A stretch of 61,188 bases of DNA from Amycolatopsis acidicola (GCF_007713735.2 NZ_VMNW02000049.1:1-61188), one strand, 5' to 3'. Shown: positions 1-9,674, counted from the first letter of the stretch. Notes: a model not told the origin generated them from the sequence alone. Made by a program: numbers and translations.

Positions 1-26
1 CCACCAACCCCAACCACCAACCCCAA
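1..26. repeat. Two tandem 13-bp C/A-rich repeats
   Basis: The first 26 bases are two exact copies of a 13-mer (ccaccaaccccaa), ending two bases before the stop codon of the rhamnosidase gene. The array may continue left of the window, so its true length is unknown. It lies just downstream of the minus-strand rhamnosidase gene. No hairpin is visible in it. Confidence 0.7.
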
Positions 27-28
27 CC

Positions 29-2728
29 TCAGCCCAGGAGCTTCACCAGCTCCTCTCGCGCCGCCTCGCCACTGCCTGTCGGGTCCTTGCGGGCCAGGAA
101 AATCGGCAAGTCGCCCGCAGGTGCATCGAAGTACGGTGCCGCCTGCGCGGCGGCATCGGCGGCGTCGCGGGCCAGTTCGTGCGAAACCAGCACCGAGACG
201 GCGCCCTCCCACAGCTCCGGCGCATCCACCAGATCCCGCACCGTCCGCACTGGCCGCTGCTCCGGCGCCGGCTCGGCCACCGTCCACGAATGCCGCCCGT
301 GCCGCACCACTTCCGTCCCGCCGCCGGGCAGGTGCACCGTCGCGCGGCTGCCCGGCGGCACAGTGACCTCGAGCGTCAGCTGCGAGTCCGCGCGCCGCCA
401 CGAGACCTCGGCCTCACCGTACGGGGTGTCATGCCGGGCCGTCGCGTGCGTCAAAGCCTTGTACGGCAACGGCTTCACCACGATCTCCCGATACCCCGGC
501 GCCGCGGGCGCGAGCCCCGCCACCGACCGGTGCATCCAGTCCGCCACCGCCCCGAGCGCGTAGTGGTTGAAGGACGTCATCTCCCCCGGGTTGATCGTCC
601 CGTCCGGCAGCATGCTGTCCCACCGCTCCCAGATGGTCGTCGCCCCCATCGTGACCGGGTACAACCACGACGGACACCCCTTCTCCAGCAACAGCCGGTA
701 CGCCAGGTCCGGCCGCCCGGCCTTCACCAGCGCGTCGGTCATCAGCGGGGTACCCACGAAACCCGTCGCGATGCGGAAACCGTTGCCCCGCACCAGATCC
801 GCGAGCCGTGACGCTGCGTGGGCGCGCTGCGAAGCCTCCGGCAGCAGTGCCCATTCGAGCGCCAACGCGTACGCGGTCGGAGCGTCCGAAAGCACCCGGC
901 CCGAGGGCGTCACGTAATGGCGCACGAACGCTTCGCGCGTCGAAGCGGCCAGGGCGGCGTAGTGCGCAGGGTCCTTGCCGATCACGCGCGCGGATTCGGC
1001 CACGATCTCCGCCGAGCGCGCCAAATACGCGGTCGCCACCACGTCGGGATAAGCCTGCGCGGCGAACGGATTGTCGGGCGGCGCGGTCGGGTCGAGCCAG
1101 TCACCGAACTGGAAACCGCCCGCCCACACGCCATCCGTGGTCAGCGACGCGATCTTGTCCACCCAGGCGCGCATGCTCTCGTACTGTCGCGCCAGGATCT
1201 CCGCATCGCCGAAACGCTGGTACAGCACCCACGGCACGACGGCAGCGGCATCGCCCCAGGCCGTTGCCGTGGGCTCCGGGTCATAGAGCACATCGGGGAT
1301 CACGTACGGCACCGCGCCGTCCTTGTGCTGGTCAGCGGCAAGATCGCCGAGCCAGCTGGACAGAAAACCCGCGGTGTCGAACAGGAAACTCGCGGTCGGC
1401 GAGAACACCTGGATGTCCCCGGTCCAGCCGAGCCGCTCGTCGCGCTGCGGGCAGTCCGTCGGCACGTCGAGGAAGTTCCCGCGCATCCCCCACACCACAT
1501 TCCGGTGGAACTGGTTGAGATCCTCGTCGGAACAGTCGAACCATCCCGTGCGCCGCAGGTCGGTGCCCACCACGACGGCCTCCGCGGTGAACTCCGCGAC
1601 CCCGCTGACCTCGGCATACCGGAAACCGTGGAAGGTCAGGTTCGGCTCCAGCACGTGCTCGCCCTCGGGCAGCAGATAGCTGTCTGTCGCCTTCGCCGAG
1701 CGAAGCGGCCGCACGCCGAGCTCGCCGTCCTCCAGCACCTCCGCGTGCCGCACCGTGACTTCGCCCGGCCCATGCGCCCGCAGCCGCACCCAGCCCACGA
1801 GGTTCTGCCCGAAGTCCACCAGCGTCTTACCCGACGGCGACTCCCAAACCCGCACCGCGGGCAGCACCTGCGTCACCCGCACCGGCGGCCCCTCCGGCGC
1901 GACCAGCCGGCCGAGGTCCGCCTCGACCACCTCGACGGAGTCCACAGTGGACTCGCGAGGACGTAGATCCGTGCGCTGCCCGTCGTACAGGTCGTCGGCA
2001 AGGATGCCGCTGTCGTGCGCGGACCACTGCTCGTCCGTGCCGATCACCTCGGTGGTGCCGTCCTCGTAGGTGACCTCCAGCTGCGCCAGCAGCGCCAGCC
2101 GGTCACCGTAGAATGCGCTCTTGCCCGACCACGTCAGCCTGCCGCGGAACCAGCCGTTGCCCAGCAGCACATCGAGCGTGTTCTCGCCCTCCCGCAACAG
2201 CGTGGTGACATCGTGCGTCTGGTAGCGCAAGCGGTGTTCGTACGACGTCCAGCCGGGGGCCAGCACCTCGTCGCCGACCCGGGATCCGTTCAGCGTCGCC
2301 TCGTAGACACCCTGTGCCGTCGCGTAAAGCCGGGCCGACCGGATGCCTGGGCGCAGCGTTACGGTCCGGCGCAGGATGGGCGCCGGGCCGTCGTGCGCGG
2401 GGCTGATGAACCGAGCCGACCAGTCCTCCGGAGCCAGCAGCCCAGCCTCCACTGTGGACGGTCCGCTCCAGTCCGACCACGCCCCGCCGGAAGCCACCCG
2501 CACCCGCACTTCGGCGCGTTCCCGCGAGGCCAGCGGCTCGAACGGCCACGGCACCAGCACCTGCTCGGCCGACTCCACCCGCACCACCGTGCCGCCGGAC
2601 TCGAGCTCGTAGGCCGTCTGCGCCCATTCCGGGTCTTCGGTTCTCACCTGCCACGACAACCGTGGCGTGGCGGTGCCGACGCCCAGCGCGGAATCAAGGT
2701 GCTCGAACCGAACGGGACTGACTGTCAT
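29..2728 (-). CDS. Alpha-L-rhamnosidase (GH78 family)
   Basis: The 899-residue protein should release terminal alpha-L-rhamnose from plant glycosides or polysaccharides. An N-terminal beta-sandwich region carries the LGNGWFRGRL motif typical of GH78 enzymes. The (alpha/alpha)6 barrel is marked by DCPQRDERLGWTGD near residues 423-436 and by TTIWERWDS near residue 697, which is the usual position of a catalytic Glu. A C-terminal beta domain follows. I chose the ATG at 2728 because it overlaps the upstream stop codon by four bases (ATGA). The open frame extends far beyond this, but those residues are Arg/Ala-rich shadow sequence. No signal peptide is seen, so the enzyme probably acts in the cytoplasm on sugars brought in by the co-transcribed importer. 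The family is clear; the exact substrate is not. Confidence 0.93.
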   Translation of the reverse strand: MTVSPVRFEHLDSALGVGTATPRLSWQVRTEDPEWAQTAYELESGGTVVRVESAEQVLVPWPFEPLASRERAEVRVRVASGGAWSDWSGPSTVEAGLLAPEDWSARFISPAHDGPAPILRRTVTLRPGIRSARLYATAQGVYEATLNGSRVGDEVLAPGWTSYEHRLRYQTHDVTTLLREGENTLDVLLGNGWFRGRLTWSGKSAFYGDRLALLAQLEVTYEDGTTEVIGTDEQWSAHDSGILADDLYDGQRTDLRPRESTVDSVEVVEADLGRLVAPEGPPVRVTQVLPAVRVWESPSGKTLVDFGQNLVGWVRLRAHGPGEVTVRHAEVLEDGELGVRPLRSAKATDSYLLPEGEHVLEPNLTFHGFRYAEVSGVAEFTAEAVVVGTDLRRTGWFDCSDEDLNQFHRNVVWGMRGNFLDVPTDCPQRDERLGWTGDIQVFSPTASFLFDTAGFLSSWLGDLAADQHKDGAVPYVIPDVLYDPEPTATAWGDAAAVVPWVLYQRFGDAEILARQYESMRAWVDKIASLTTDGVWAGGFQFGDWLDPTAPPDNPFAAQAYPDVVATAYLARSAEIVAESARVIGKDPAHYAALAASTREAFVRHYVTPSGRVLSDAPTAYALALEWALLPEASQRAHAASRLADLVRGNGFRIATGFVGTPLMTDALVKAGRPDLAYRLLLEKGCPSWLYPVTMGATTIWERWDSMLPDGTINPGEMTSFNHYALGAVADWMHRSVAGLAPAAPGYREIVVKPLPYKALTHATARHDTPYGEAEVSWRRADSQLTLEVTVPPGSRATVHLPGGGTEVVRHGRHSWTVAEPAPEQRPVRTVRDLVDAPELWEGAVSVLVSHELARDAADAAAQAAPYFDAPAGDLPIFLARKDPTGSGEAAREELVKLLG

Positions 2729-5700
2729 GGCCTCTCTCCGTACTCGATGAGCCGCACCGGCCCGAACAACCCGGTGCGGACCTGCCCGGCCGCGACGGCT
2801 GTGGTCGGCGACGCGTCGTCGAGGTACCCGGCGAGGGTGCCCCGCACGACGATCTCCAGCTCGTTTTCCCCGGCCCGCACCACATCGGTGACCTCGGCCT
2901 GCCACGGAGCCCACACGAGCCGGTCGACGAGTTCGCCGTTGACCAGCACATCCGCGGTGCCACGCACGCTTCCGAGATCCAGCACCGCCCGGCCGCCCGG
3001 AGCGTGAAAAGTCGTGCGGTAACGAACCTGCCCGCCCAGCGCGCGCAGCCCGAGATCTTCCCAGCTCAGCAGGGTTGTCTCGGCTTCGGCGACCTCGACC
3101 TCCACAGCCGAATCCACCAGCGCTCCGCCGCGCCGGCCGTCGGTCGCCGTGATCCGCAGGATCACCGGAGTACCGGCGGGCAACGGCTCGGGCAGCCGGA
3201 CTCGCTGCTCCACCGGCTTGTACTCGGCGTCGCCGACACGCACCACGACGTCGAGATCGGTCGGCACCCGCAACGCGGTCATCCCCAGCGGCGCCGGGAA
3301 CCCCAGCTCTTCGACGCGCTCGCCGCCGGGCCGGACGTCGGGAATCACCGGGACCACCACATCCCCCTGCGCCGCACCGGGTTCGAGCCAGTGCGCGCCC
3401 GGCAGCGGATGCGGCCTCGGCCCCGCGCACAGGAACCGCGGGTCGCGGGTGTGCTTCCGGCGCAGCGTCGCGCCGTCCCACCCCGGCCCGCTGAGCAGGC
3501 CGAGTCCGGGCGCGTCCACGCTCGCGAAAGCGTCCTCGGTCAGCTGCAGTGAGACTGTGTTCTCGCCTGACCGCAGAAATTCCCGCAGCTCATAGGGGTG
3601 CACCCGGATTTCGCGATGCCCGGGGTACGGATTGAAGTCGCCCTGTTTTCCGACCTCGACGCCGTTGACGAACACCCGGCAAGCTCCTTCGCTGCCGACG
3701 TGCATCGTCGCGTCCGCCGGCCACTCGTCGAGCCGGAAGGTGTGGCTGATCTCGGTGCCACAGAGCCATTCCGGCCGTCGGTAGGCGTCGGGATCGGCGA
3801 CCACGGCGAACGACGCGCGCACCGGCCCGTCCTCGTCAGCCGTGAGCTCCAGCTCCAGTGGCACCGTCCGACTGGCCGTTTCCGCTGGTAGTGGGCTGAA
3901 AGTCTGGTAGCCGTCGCCCTCGGCGGCCAGTTCCCGCCCGTCGACCCACACCCGGCGCGCGGCACTCGAGCCGACCGCGAGGAACAGCCCGGACCGCTCG
4001 GGCAGCGGCAGATTCGTCCGCACCCGCACCGTTTCCCCGGCTCGCACCTGCCGCCAGTCGAGGAACTCCTCGGGCACGTAACCCTTAGGCCCCAGCGTTT
4101 CGTTGTGGATGGGGTCCTTGAGGATGCCCCGGGAAAGCGACCATTCGACGCCCTCGGCGAACTCACCGTAGCCCGCGACTACAGTGCGGCCCTCGTGCTC
4201 GAACCGCCACACTTCGATCGGCAGCACGCCATCCCGTGCCGACGCGGCGAGGTCGCCATCGCTGTTGTCCAAAGTGGACTCCGCGAGCGCCCGCCACGGG
4301 CCTTCGAGCGCGGTGACGCCGGTGGGCGCAGGTAGCGTGGCGCGGGTCGGCTCTGGCAGGTCGTCACCGAACACCACCAGCGAAACCGGACCGTCGCGGA
4401 ACGGCACTTCGGTGACTCCGTTCGTCACCGTCAGCTCCGTGCGCGCTCCGGTGCGCGGATCCCATTGCTGCGCACGGGAAGTCAGCCCTTCGACGCGGGC
4501 GACTCGCGTTGCGGGCGAGACGAAGTCGTACCCGTTCTCGCGAAGCTGGCGCCAGTAGTCCTCCCAGGGAAAGCCATTGCTCGCCCAGTTCTCGTCGGCC
4601 AGGTGGACCATCGGCGCCTGCGTGCCGGTGCGCTCGTCGTGCGCGGTCAGCAGGAGCACGTGCGTGTTCCCGTATCGTCGCAACAGGAACGGCGCGTCCG
4701 CGCGAACGGCGGGCGCGGGCAGAGCGAGTTCCGAAGGGCTGTCGATCTGTATTGCTCCGGTCAACCCGTCGGGGATCGAGCCGATGCAGACCACCGTTCC
4801 GCCCGAGGCTGCCAGCTCGGAAAGGCGTTGTGTCGCATCGGGATCGAGCAGGGTTACGTCCGGCACGACGACATTGCGGTACGTCTCCTCGCCGATGCGG
4901 AGTCCGTTGTGGACGATCGTGCCGCCCGCGATGGTGTGCTCGTCCAGCGCGTCGTGGTCGATCCCGGCCCGTTCGAGCACCCCGCGCTGTTCGGCGAACC
5001 AGGCGCTGACCCCGTTGAGTTCGTGGAAACACGCCGCCGCGCGTTGGGCCGGTTCCAGCGGCCCGTCCAGCGTTGTGAACGCCTGCGCCGTCGTGGTCGG
5101 CGAGAGCAGGATCGTGTCGCACACGTGCGTACCCGCGCTCAGCACGGAGCACAACCGTGCGACGGCCGTGGAAAACTGGTGGTAGGAGGGCCAATACGGC
5201 TGTCGCCAGCACGTCGACGGCGGCGCCCACTCCCACCAGCCGCCGACGGTCGAGTAGTACACGGCGTGCGGGTCGTAGAGGTTCGCGCCACGGCGGAGGA
5301 ACGGCGCGAGCCAGTCGTAGGTCTCCTCCAGCGAACCGCCCCAGCCAGAAGAATGGAACGCCTCGATCCACGTGCGCGGGCGGCCGTGCGCGTGCGCGAG
5401 TGAGCTGTGTACCTTCGGGTCGCCCCAGTGATCGCTGCCGGGCGCGCCGAAGCCCGAATGCGTGCCGAGGTAGTCGCCGTAGAGCTGCACCCCGCCGACC
5501 GGATCCCCTTCCCGCGCCGGGGAAGCCTGGTCGAAACCGCAGATCAGGCCGCGGTCGGCGAACCATTCGTCGAGCGGGTCGAAGAACGCGCGCCGGGCCA
5601 GCCGCGCGCGGTGTTCGTGGTAGTCACGCCGGATCCACGGCGAATGCCCTTCCTCGAACAGCGCGGGCAGCGGCAGTTCGTAGCCGTAGTGCTCGGCGAA

Positions 5701-6258
5701 CGTCTCCGCGAAATCGCGGCCCCAGGTCGGCATCGCGGGCAGTTCGTCCTGGAAGAAGCCGGGGATGACGGTGCCGAACCAGCGGCCGACCGTGCGCTCC
5801 AGCGTGCCGTGGACCTGATCCAGCAGTGCCGCGCAGGCCTCGACGCCGAAGTAGTCGAAGCCACTGACGCGATGCGTGATCTCGCCGCCTTCGCGGTGCA
5901 GCGCGAGCCCCGCGAACTCCGGGTTCGCCGCGGTCAGGCGGCCCTGGAAGTTCGCGCCGGAGAAGCCGATCTGGTCGTACATCCACAGGTGGAAACCCAG
6001 CTCGGCGGCGTCCGCGCAGGCCGCGTCGAGCAGCTCTGTCCATTCCGGACTGAGGAACGGCGGATCGTCCGCCACCGAACCGAACATCGGGCCGGTGGGA
6101 GCCAGGCACATCACGACGGCCTGCCGGACGCCCTGCGCCACGAGCCGTTCCAGCTGGCGGCGCAGCCGGTCCCGGGTCACCCTGGCCCCGCTCCACCACC
6201 AGATCGGCAACGGCGAGAACTCGGGGCCAGGGTGGGAAAACCGGTCGAGCAACGTCAT
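2725..6258 (-). CDS. Large glycoside hydrolase, GH106-like (putative alpha-L-rhamnosidase)
   Basis: This 1177-residue protein sits between an MFS importer and a GH78 rhamnosidase, overlapping each by four bases, so the three genes are almost certainly translationally coupled. The N-terminus (PIWWWSGARVT, residues 18-28) and the following barrel-like region resemble GH106 and related large rhamnosidases. The C-terminal 200 residues contain a galactose-binding-like or GH2-like sugar-binding sandwich, with the motif RAGENELEIVVRGT. There is no signal peptide. By context it should cleave a second linkage in the same rhamnose-containing substrate. The family call rests on overall pattern rather than verified catalytic residues; a new GH family is possible. 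Confidence 0.7.
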   Translation of the reverse strand: MTLLDRFSHPGPEFSPLPIWWWSGARVTRDRLRRQLERLVAQGVRQAVVMCLAPTGPMFGSVADDPPFLSPEWTELLDAACADAAELGFHLWMYDQIGFSGANFQGRLTAANPEFAGLALHREGGEITHRVSGFDYFGVEACAALLDQVHGTLERTVGRWFGTVIPGFFQDELPAMPTWGRDFAETFAEHYGYELPLPALFEEGHSPWIRRDYHEHRARLARRAFFDPLDEWFADRGLICGFDQASPAREGDPVGGVQLYGDYLGTHSGFGAPGSDHWGDPKVHSSLAHAHGRPRTWIEAFHSSGWGGSLEETYDWLAPFLRRGANLYDPHAVYYSTVGGWWEWAPPSTCWRQPYWPSYHQFSTAVARLCSVLSAGTHVCDTILLSPTTTAQAFTTLDGPLEPAQRAAACFHELNGVSAWFAEQRGVLERAGIDHDALDEHTIAGGTIVHNGLRIGEETYRNVVVPDVTLLDPDATQRLSELAASGGTVVCIGSIPDGLTGAIQIDSPSELALPAPAVRADAPFLLRRYGNTHVLLLTAHDERTGTQAPMVHLADENWASNGFPWEDYWRQLRENGYDFVSPATRVARVEGLTSRAQQWDPRTGARTELTVTNGVTEVPFRDGPVSLVVFGDDLPEPTRATLPAPTGVTALEGPWRALAESTLDNSDGDLAASARDGVLPIEVWRFEHEGRTVVAGYGEFAEGVEWSLSRGILKDPIHNETLGPKGYVPEEFLDWRQVRAGETVRVRTNLPLPERSGLFLAVGSSAARRVWVDGRELAAEGDGYQTFSPLPAETASRTVPLELELTADEDGPVRASFAVVADPDAYRRPEWLCGTEISHTFRLDEWPADATMHVGSEGACRVFVNGVEVGKQGDFNPYPGHREIRVHPYELREFLRSGENTVSLQLTEDAFASVDAPGLGLLSGPGWDGATLRRKHTRDPRFLCAGPRPHPLPGAHWLEPGAAQGDVVVPVIPDVRPGGERVEELGFPAPLGMTALRVPTDLDVVVRVGDAEYKPVEQRVRLPEPLPAGTPVILRITATDGRRGGALVDSAVEVEVAEAETTLLSWEDLGLRALGGQVRYRTTFHAPGGRAVLDLGSVRGTADVLVNGELVDRLVWAPWQAEVTDVVRAGENELEIVVRGTLAGYLDDASPTTAVAAGQVRTGLFGPVRLIEYGERP

Positions 6259-7538
6259 GCGGCGGCCCGCTCCGCCTGGATCTGCTCCAGCGACTTACCG
6301 GTGGTGTTCGGCATGAAGAAGTACCCGGCGACCCCGCTGATCAGCAGGCACCCCGCCAGCAGCGCGGCGACCGGCCCGATGCCCGCGCTCGCCAGTGTCG
6401 GCACGAAGAAGCTCCAGATGCCGAGGAAGGTCCGCGCGATGCCGAAGGTGAAGCCCTGCGCGGTGCCGCGCAGCATCGTCGGGAACAGCTCCTGGCTGAA
6501 GATCTTGTACACCGCTTCGCCCGCGAACGCCGCGCCGACGCCGAACAGGACGATGTTCGCGATGATCACCGGGATGTTGAACGGGAACACCAGGTAAGCG
6601 ACGTAGGCGAGCACCTGCATCACCGCGCCCGCGGCCCACATCCGCTTGCGGGTCAGGTGCCCCTTGTCGACCAGCCGCATGAACGGGATCGTCGCGAGGA
6701 TGCCGATCACGAACCCGGCGCAGGACAGCGCGACGCTCGCGGCCTGGCTGCCCGCGTGCAGGGTCTTGATGATGTACGGGGTGAAGATGCCGTTCGTGCC
6801 TGCCGCGATGTTCCAGAACAGGTAGATCGTCGCGGTCCAGATCAGCGCCTTGAGGTTCGGGCCGGAGAACAGCGCGCGCAGCTTCTGCTTCACCGGCTCC
6901 TGGGAAGCGGCCTGCCAGCGGGCGGATTCGGCGAGCCCGCGGCGGAGTGCCCACGTCACGAGCGCGACCACGAACAACATGCCGAACACGATCCGGATGC
7001 CGAGCAGGTCCAAAGAGGACAGTGCGAGTGCCATCAGCAGCACGATCACCGGGCCCACGTTCCACGCTATCTGCGTGAAACTCAGCAGTTTCCCGCGATG
7101 CTTCGACGGGGAGAACTCGCCGACCAGCGCGAGCGACGTCGGCACGTCCGCGCCGACCGCGAGCCCGACGACGAAGGTGCCGATGAACAGCATCGGGGCG
7201 TTCACCGCGAGCCCGATGCAGGCGATGCCCAGCGCGTAGACCAGGAGGTCGTACTTGTAGATGCGTTTCCGGCCGAGCCGGTCGCCGAGCCGCCCGCCGA
7301 TCACCGCGCCGATCGCGCAGCCGATGGCGTTCGGGCCGATCGCGGCGAGCGCGCCGACCGCGCCGTCGCTGAGCCCGAGGTACACCTGGAACAGGGCGAG
7401 CCCGGACCCGAGCGCCACGATGGACCCCGCGTCGAGGTAGGAAGCCATCCCGGCGAGCACGGACCATTTCCACTGTTCACGAGTGACGGTGCCGCCGTCC
7501 TCGGCCGGCGTGACGCCGACGGTCTCCGGGGATGTCAT
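6255..7538 (-). CDS. MFS sugar transporter
   Basis: The 427-residue protein has about twelve hydrophobic segments. It carries the MFS loop 2-3 signature GGRLGDRLGRKR near residues 81-92 and a cytoplasmic N-terminal tail. It starts at an ATG at 7538 with an aGGAGG ribosome site and is the first gene of the rhamnoside operon. Its stop overlaps the start of the GH106-like gene. The likely role is proton-coupled uptake of a rhamnose-containing disaccharide or glycoside. Expression is probably repressed by the divergent LacI protein through palindromes at 7575-7588 and 7653-7664. The substrate is inferred only from neighbours. Confidence 0.88.
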   Translation of the reverse strand: MTSPETVGVTPAEDGGTVTREQWKWSVLAGMASYLDAGSIVALGSGLALFQVYLGLSDGAVGALAAIGPNAIGCAIGAVIGGRLGDRLGRKRIYKYDLLVYALGIACIGLAVNAPMLFIGTFVVGLAVGADVPTSLALVGEFSPSKHRGKLLSFTQIAWNVGPVIVLLMALALSSLDLLGIRIVFGMLFVVALVTWALRRGLAESARWQAASQEPVKQKLRALFSGPNLKALIWTATIYLFWNIAAGTNGIFTPYIIKTLHAGSQAASVALSCAGFVIGILATIPFMRLVDKGHLTRKRMWAAGAVMQVLAYVAYLVFPFNIPVIIANIVLFGVGAAFAGEAVYKIFSQELFPTMLRGTAQGFTFGIARTFLGIWSFFVPTLASAGIGPVAALLAGCLLISGVAGYFFMPNTTGKSLEQIQAERAAA

Positions 7539-7574
7539 GTGGGCCTCCTAGTCGACATTGACGTAGGTCACATA

Positions 7575-7588
7575 TTGAAACGTATTAA
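7575..7588. promoter_or_regulatory. Degenerate LacI-type operator near the MFS gene start
   Basis: The sequence TTGAAACGTATTAA has a good left half-site (TGAAAC) joined to CG-centred symmetry with a poor right half. It lies 37 bases upstream of the MFS start codon. It resembles the stronger sites at 7653-7664 and 8067-8078. It could be a weak operator or chance. Confidence 0.4.
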
Positions 7589-7652
7589 GCGGTGAGGGTA
7601 GCCAACCGCGCTCGCCCGGACAAGACCCGTTTCGCGATGAGCCGGAATGTTA

Positions 7653-7664
7653 TGAATCGTTTCA
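7653..7664. promoter_or_regulatory. LacI-type operator, rhamnoside operon
   Basis: TGAATCGTTTCA differs by one base from the perfect palindrome at 8067-8078. It has the central CG typical of LacI/GalR family operators. It lies 115 bases upstream of the MFS gene on the side facing the LacI gene, a natural place to repress the catabolic operon. Confidence 0.65.
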
Positions 7665-8066
7665 CGGCGAGTGACCGGATTGGGGACCCGCTGTGTCCGG
7701 CGGCGGCCGGGAGCTGGGGGTGATCGAGTGGGGGGCGCTGGGGTTTCTTGGCTCTCCCGGGAGTCCTGGGGTTTCTTGGCTTGGCGGGCCCGCGGGGGCG
7801 ATTGGGCGGCGGACGGTTTGGGGTGCCGAGGTTTGGTGGTGCGCTGGGATGTCGGGTCTCTTGGCGCGCCGCGAGTTCGGGGTAGCCATGGGTTTGGTGA
7901 TCCGTCGGCGAGTCCTCGCGGTGGCGAGGTTTCATGATCCGCCGCGGCGCGCTGAAGGTCCAGCGTTTCCTGCTCTGGTGATCGGCACGGCAGGCCGGTT
8001 CGCGAGTGCGTGCGACGTCGGCGAGAATACGCGGGAGTCCTTTGCGGGTGCGGGTTTCCTGGTACC

Positions 8067-8078
8067 TGAAACGTTTCA
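8067..8078. promoter_or_regulatory. Perfect LacI-type palindromic operator
   Basis: TGAAACGTTTCA is a perfect 12-bp palindrome with the central CG expected for a LacI-family repressor. It lies 43 bases upstream of the regulator's ATG, suggesting autoregulation and, with the sites at 7653 and 7575, control of the divergent catabolic operon. Confidence 0.8.
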
Positions 8079-8120
8079 TCCGCGTGGTACGCTGTCGTCC
8101 GGACTTGAGCGAGGGGGCCA

Positions 8121-9125
8121 ATGGTCGGCATCAAGGAAGTCGCCCGGCGCGCGGGCGTTTCCATCGGCACGGTGTCCAATGTGGTCAATCGGCCACATGT
8201 GGTTTCGGCCGCCACCCGCTCGCGCGTGCTTTCGGTGATCGAGGAACTGGGCTACGTCCGCGACGAGTCCGCACGCCAGTTGCGGGCGGGCCGCAGCCGG
8301 ATCATGGCCTTGCTGGTGCTCGATCTCGGCAACCCGTTCTTCGTCGATCTCGCCCGCGGCGCCGAGGAAGCGGCGCACGACGAAGGCCTGAACGTGATCA
8401 CCTGCAACAGCGGGCAGCGCGTGGAGCTCGAGGCTTCGTACCTCTCGATGCTCGCCGAGCAACGCGTGCGTGGAGTCCTGCTCAGCCCGGTGGACAGCAA
8501 CGGCGCGGCGCTGCGGACGTTCCGCCGCCGCGGGATCCCGTACGTGCTGGTGGACCGCAATGTGCCGGTGGCGGAGGCGAGTTCCGTCTCGGTGGACGAC
8601 GTGGCGGGCGGGGCGCTGGCGGCGCGGCATCTGCTGGAGACGGGGCACACCGACATCGCCTTCGTGAACGGGCCGACGATCCTGACCCAGTGCCGCGAAC
8701 GTGAGGAAGGTGTGCGTTCGGCGTTGGAGAACTCGGGCGCGCGGCTTTCCGTGCTGGAGACGGGTGCGCTGGACGTGGCGTCCGGGCGTGACGCCGGTGC
8801 GCGGCTGCTCGGGATCAGTCCGCGGCCCACCGCGGTGTTCTGCGCCAACGATCTCCTCGCCTTGGGCGTCTTGCAGGCGATGGTCGCCGCCGGGGTGCGG
8901 GTGCCGTCGGAGATGGCGATCGTCGGCTATGACGACATCGAGTTCGCCGGTGCCGCCGCCGTCCCGCTGACTTCGGTGCGTCAGCCCGCGAAACGTCTCG
9001 GCCGCACGGCGGCGGAGCTGCTGATCGCGGAGACGAGCGAGCGCGAGGGGCCGGTCGAGCACCGCGAAGTGGTGTTCAAACCGGAGCTGGTGGTTCGCGC
9101 TTCGACGAGGCTGCATCGAGAGTGA
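8121..9125 (+). CDS. LacI-family transcriptional regulator
   Basis: The 334-residue repressor has an N-terminal helix-turn-helix (VARRAGVSIGTVSNVVN, residues 7-23). The hinge helix region follows, then a periplasmic-binding-protein-like sugar sensor domain with the usual NPFFVDLARG and VFCANDLLALG segments. It starts at ATG 8121 behind a purine-rich GCGAGGGGG. It diverges from the rhamnoside operon and has a perfect LacI palindrome in its own promoter. The inducer is probably rhamnose or the imported rhamnoside; that part is inference from context. Confidence 0.93.
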   Translation: MVGIKEVARRAGVSIGTVSNVVNRPHVVSAATRSRVLSVIEELGYVRDESARQLRAGRSRIMALLVLDLGNPFFVDLARGAEEAAHDEGLNVITCNSGQRVELEASYLSMLAEQRVRGVLLSPVDSNGAALRTFRRRGIPYVLVDRNVPVAEASSVSVDDVAGGALAARHLLETGHTDIAFVNGPTILTQCREREEGVRSALENSGARLSVLETGALDVASGRDAGARLLGISPRPTAVFCANDLLALGVLQAMVAAGVRVPSEMAIVGYDDIEFAGAAAVPLTSVRQPAKRLGRTAAELLIAETSEREGPVEHREVVFKPELVVRASTRLHRE

Positions 9126-9128
9126 GCC

Positions 9129-9593
9129 GTGGCGGACCCCGGAGAGGAGACGCGGAACCAGCAGCTTTCACGCAATGTGAGCGATCTGCTCAGTGAATTG
9201 CGCGTCGCGCAGGCCGGGGTGCAAATCCTGTTCGGTTTTCTGCTGTCGGTGGTGTTCACCGCGCAGTTTCGCGAGGCCGCCGGGTTCGAGAAGGGTATGC
9301 ATCTGCTCGCCGTCGTGCTCGCCGCGCTGGCCACGGCGTTGCTCACCGCGCCGGCGGCATGGCACCGGATCCTCTTCCGCACCGGGAGCAGGGACGTCAT
9401 TGTCCGCTGGGGCAATCGGGCGGTGCTGGCGGGACTGGTGTGCCTGGCGGCGGCGGTCACCGATACCGTCGCGCTGATCGCGAAGGTGGTTTACGGCCCG
9501 GTCGCGATGGGCGTTGTCGGCGGGCTGGTCGGCGTGGGGTTCATCGTGCTCTGGTTCGTCGTCCCGCGATTGATTTCCCGCGCCCGTCCGTAA
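9129..9593 (+). CDS. Small integral membrane protein (DUF6328-like)
   Basis: The 154-residue protein starts at a GTG three bases after the lacI stop, so it is probably co-transcribed. An amphipathic N-terminus (SDLLSELRVAQAGVQIL) runs into four hydrophobic segments, with an RxG-rich loop between the second and third. The pattern matches a widespread actinobacterial membrane family I know as DUF6328. Function is unknown and I see no catalytic motif. Its link to rhamnoside metabolism is likely only positional. Confidence 0.75.
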   Translation: MADPGEETRNQQLSRNVSDLLSELRVAQAGVQILFGFLLSVVFTAQFREAAGFEKGMHLLAVVLAALATALLTAPAAWHRILFRTGSRDVIVRWGNRAVLAGLVCLAAAVTDTVALIAKVVYGPVAMGVVGGLVGVGFIVLWFVVPRLISRARP

Positions 9594-9674
9594 CGGTTTT
9601 CGCCGAACCGTACAGCGGGCGCGTCCTTCGCCGATAAACTGCGTGTCCCCGCGTTGTCCTATTCGGAGGTCTCC

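Larger units (their letters stand above)
7539..8120. other. Divergent promoter region with G-rich low-complexity sequence
   Basis: These 582 bases separate the rhamnoside operon from lacI. Besides the three operator-like sites, the stretch 7680-7940 is skewed to G and T on the plus strand. It contains two copies of GGGGTTTCTTGGCT about 27 bases apart. Open frames exist here on both strands, but they have low-complexity composition, no convincing ribosome sites and no recognisable domain, so I do not call a gene. Confidence 0.6.

Noticed and set aside
7671..8238. Open frames in the lacI-MFS gap
   Set aside because: They are G/W/R-rich low-complexity translations without ribosome sites, overlapping the operator region.
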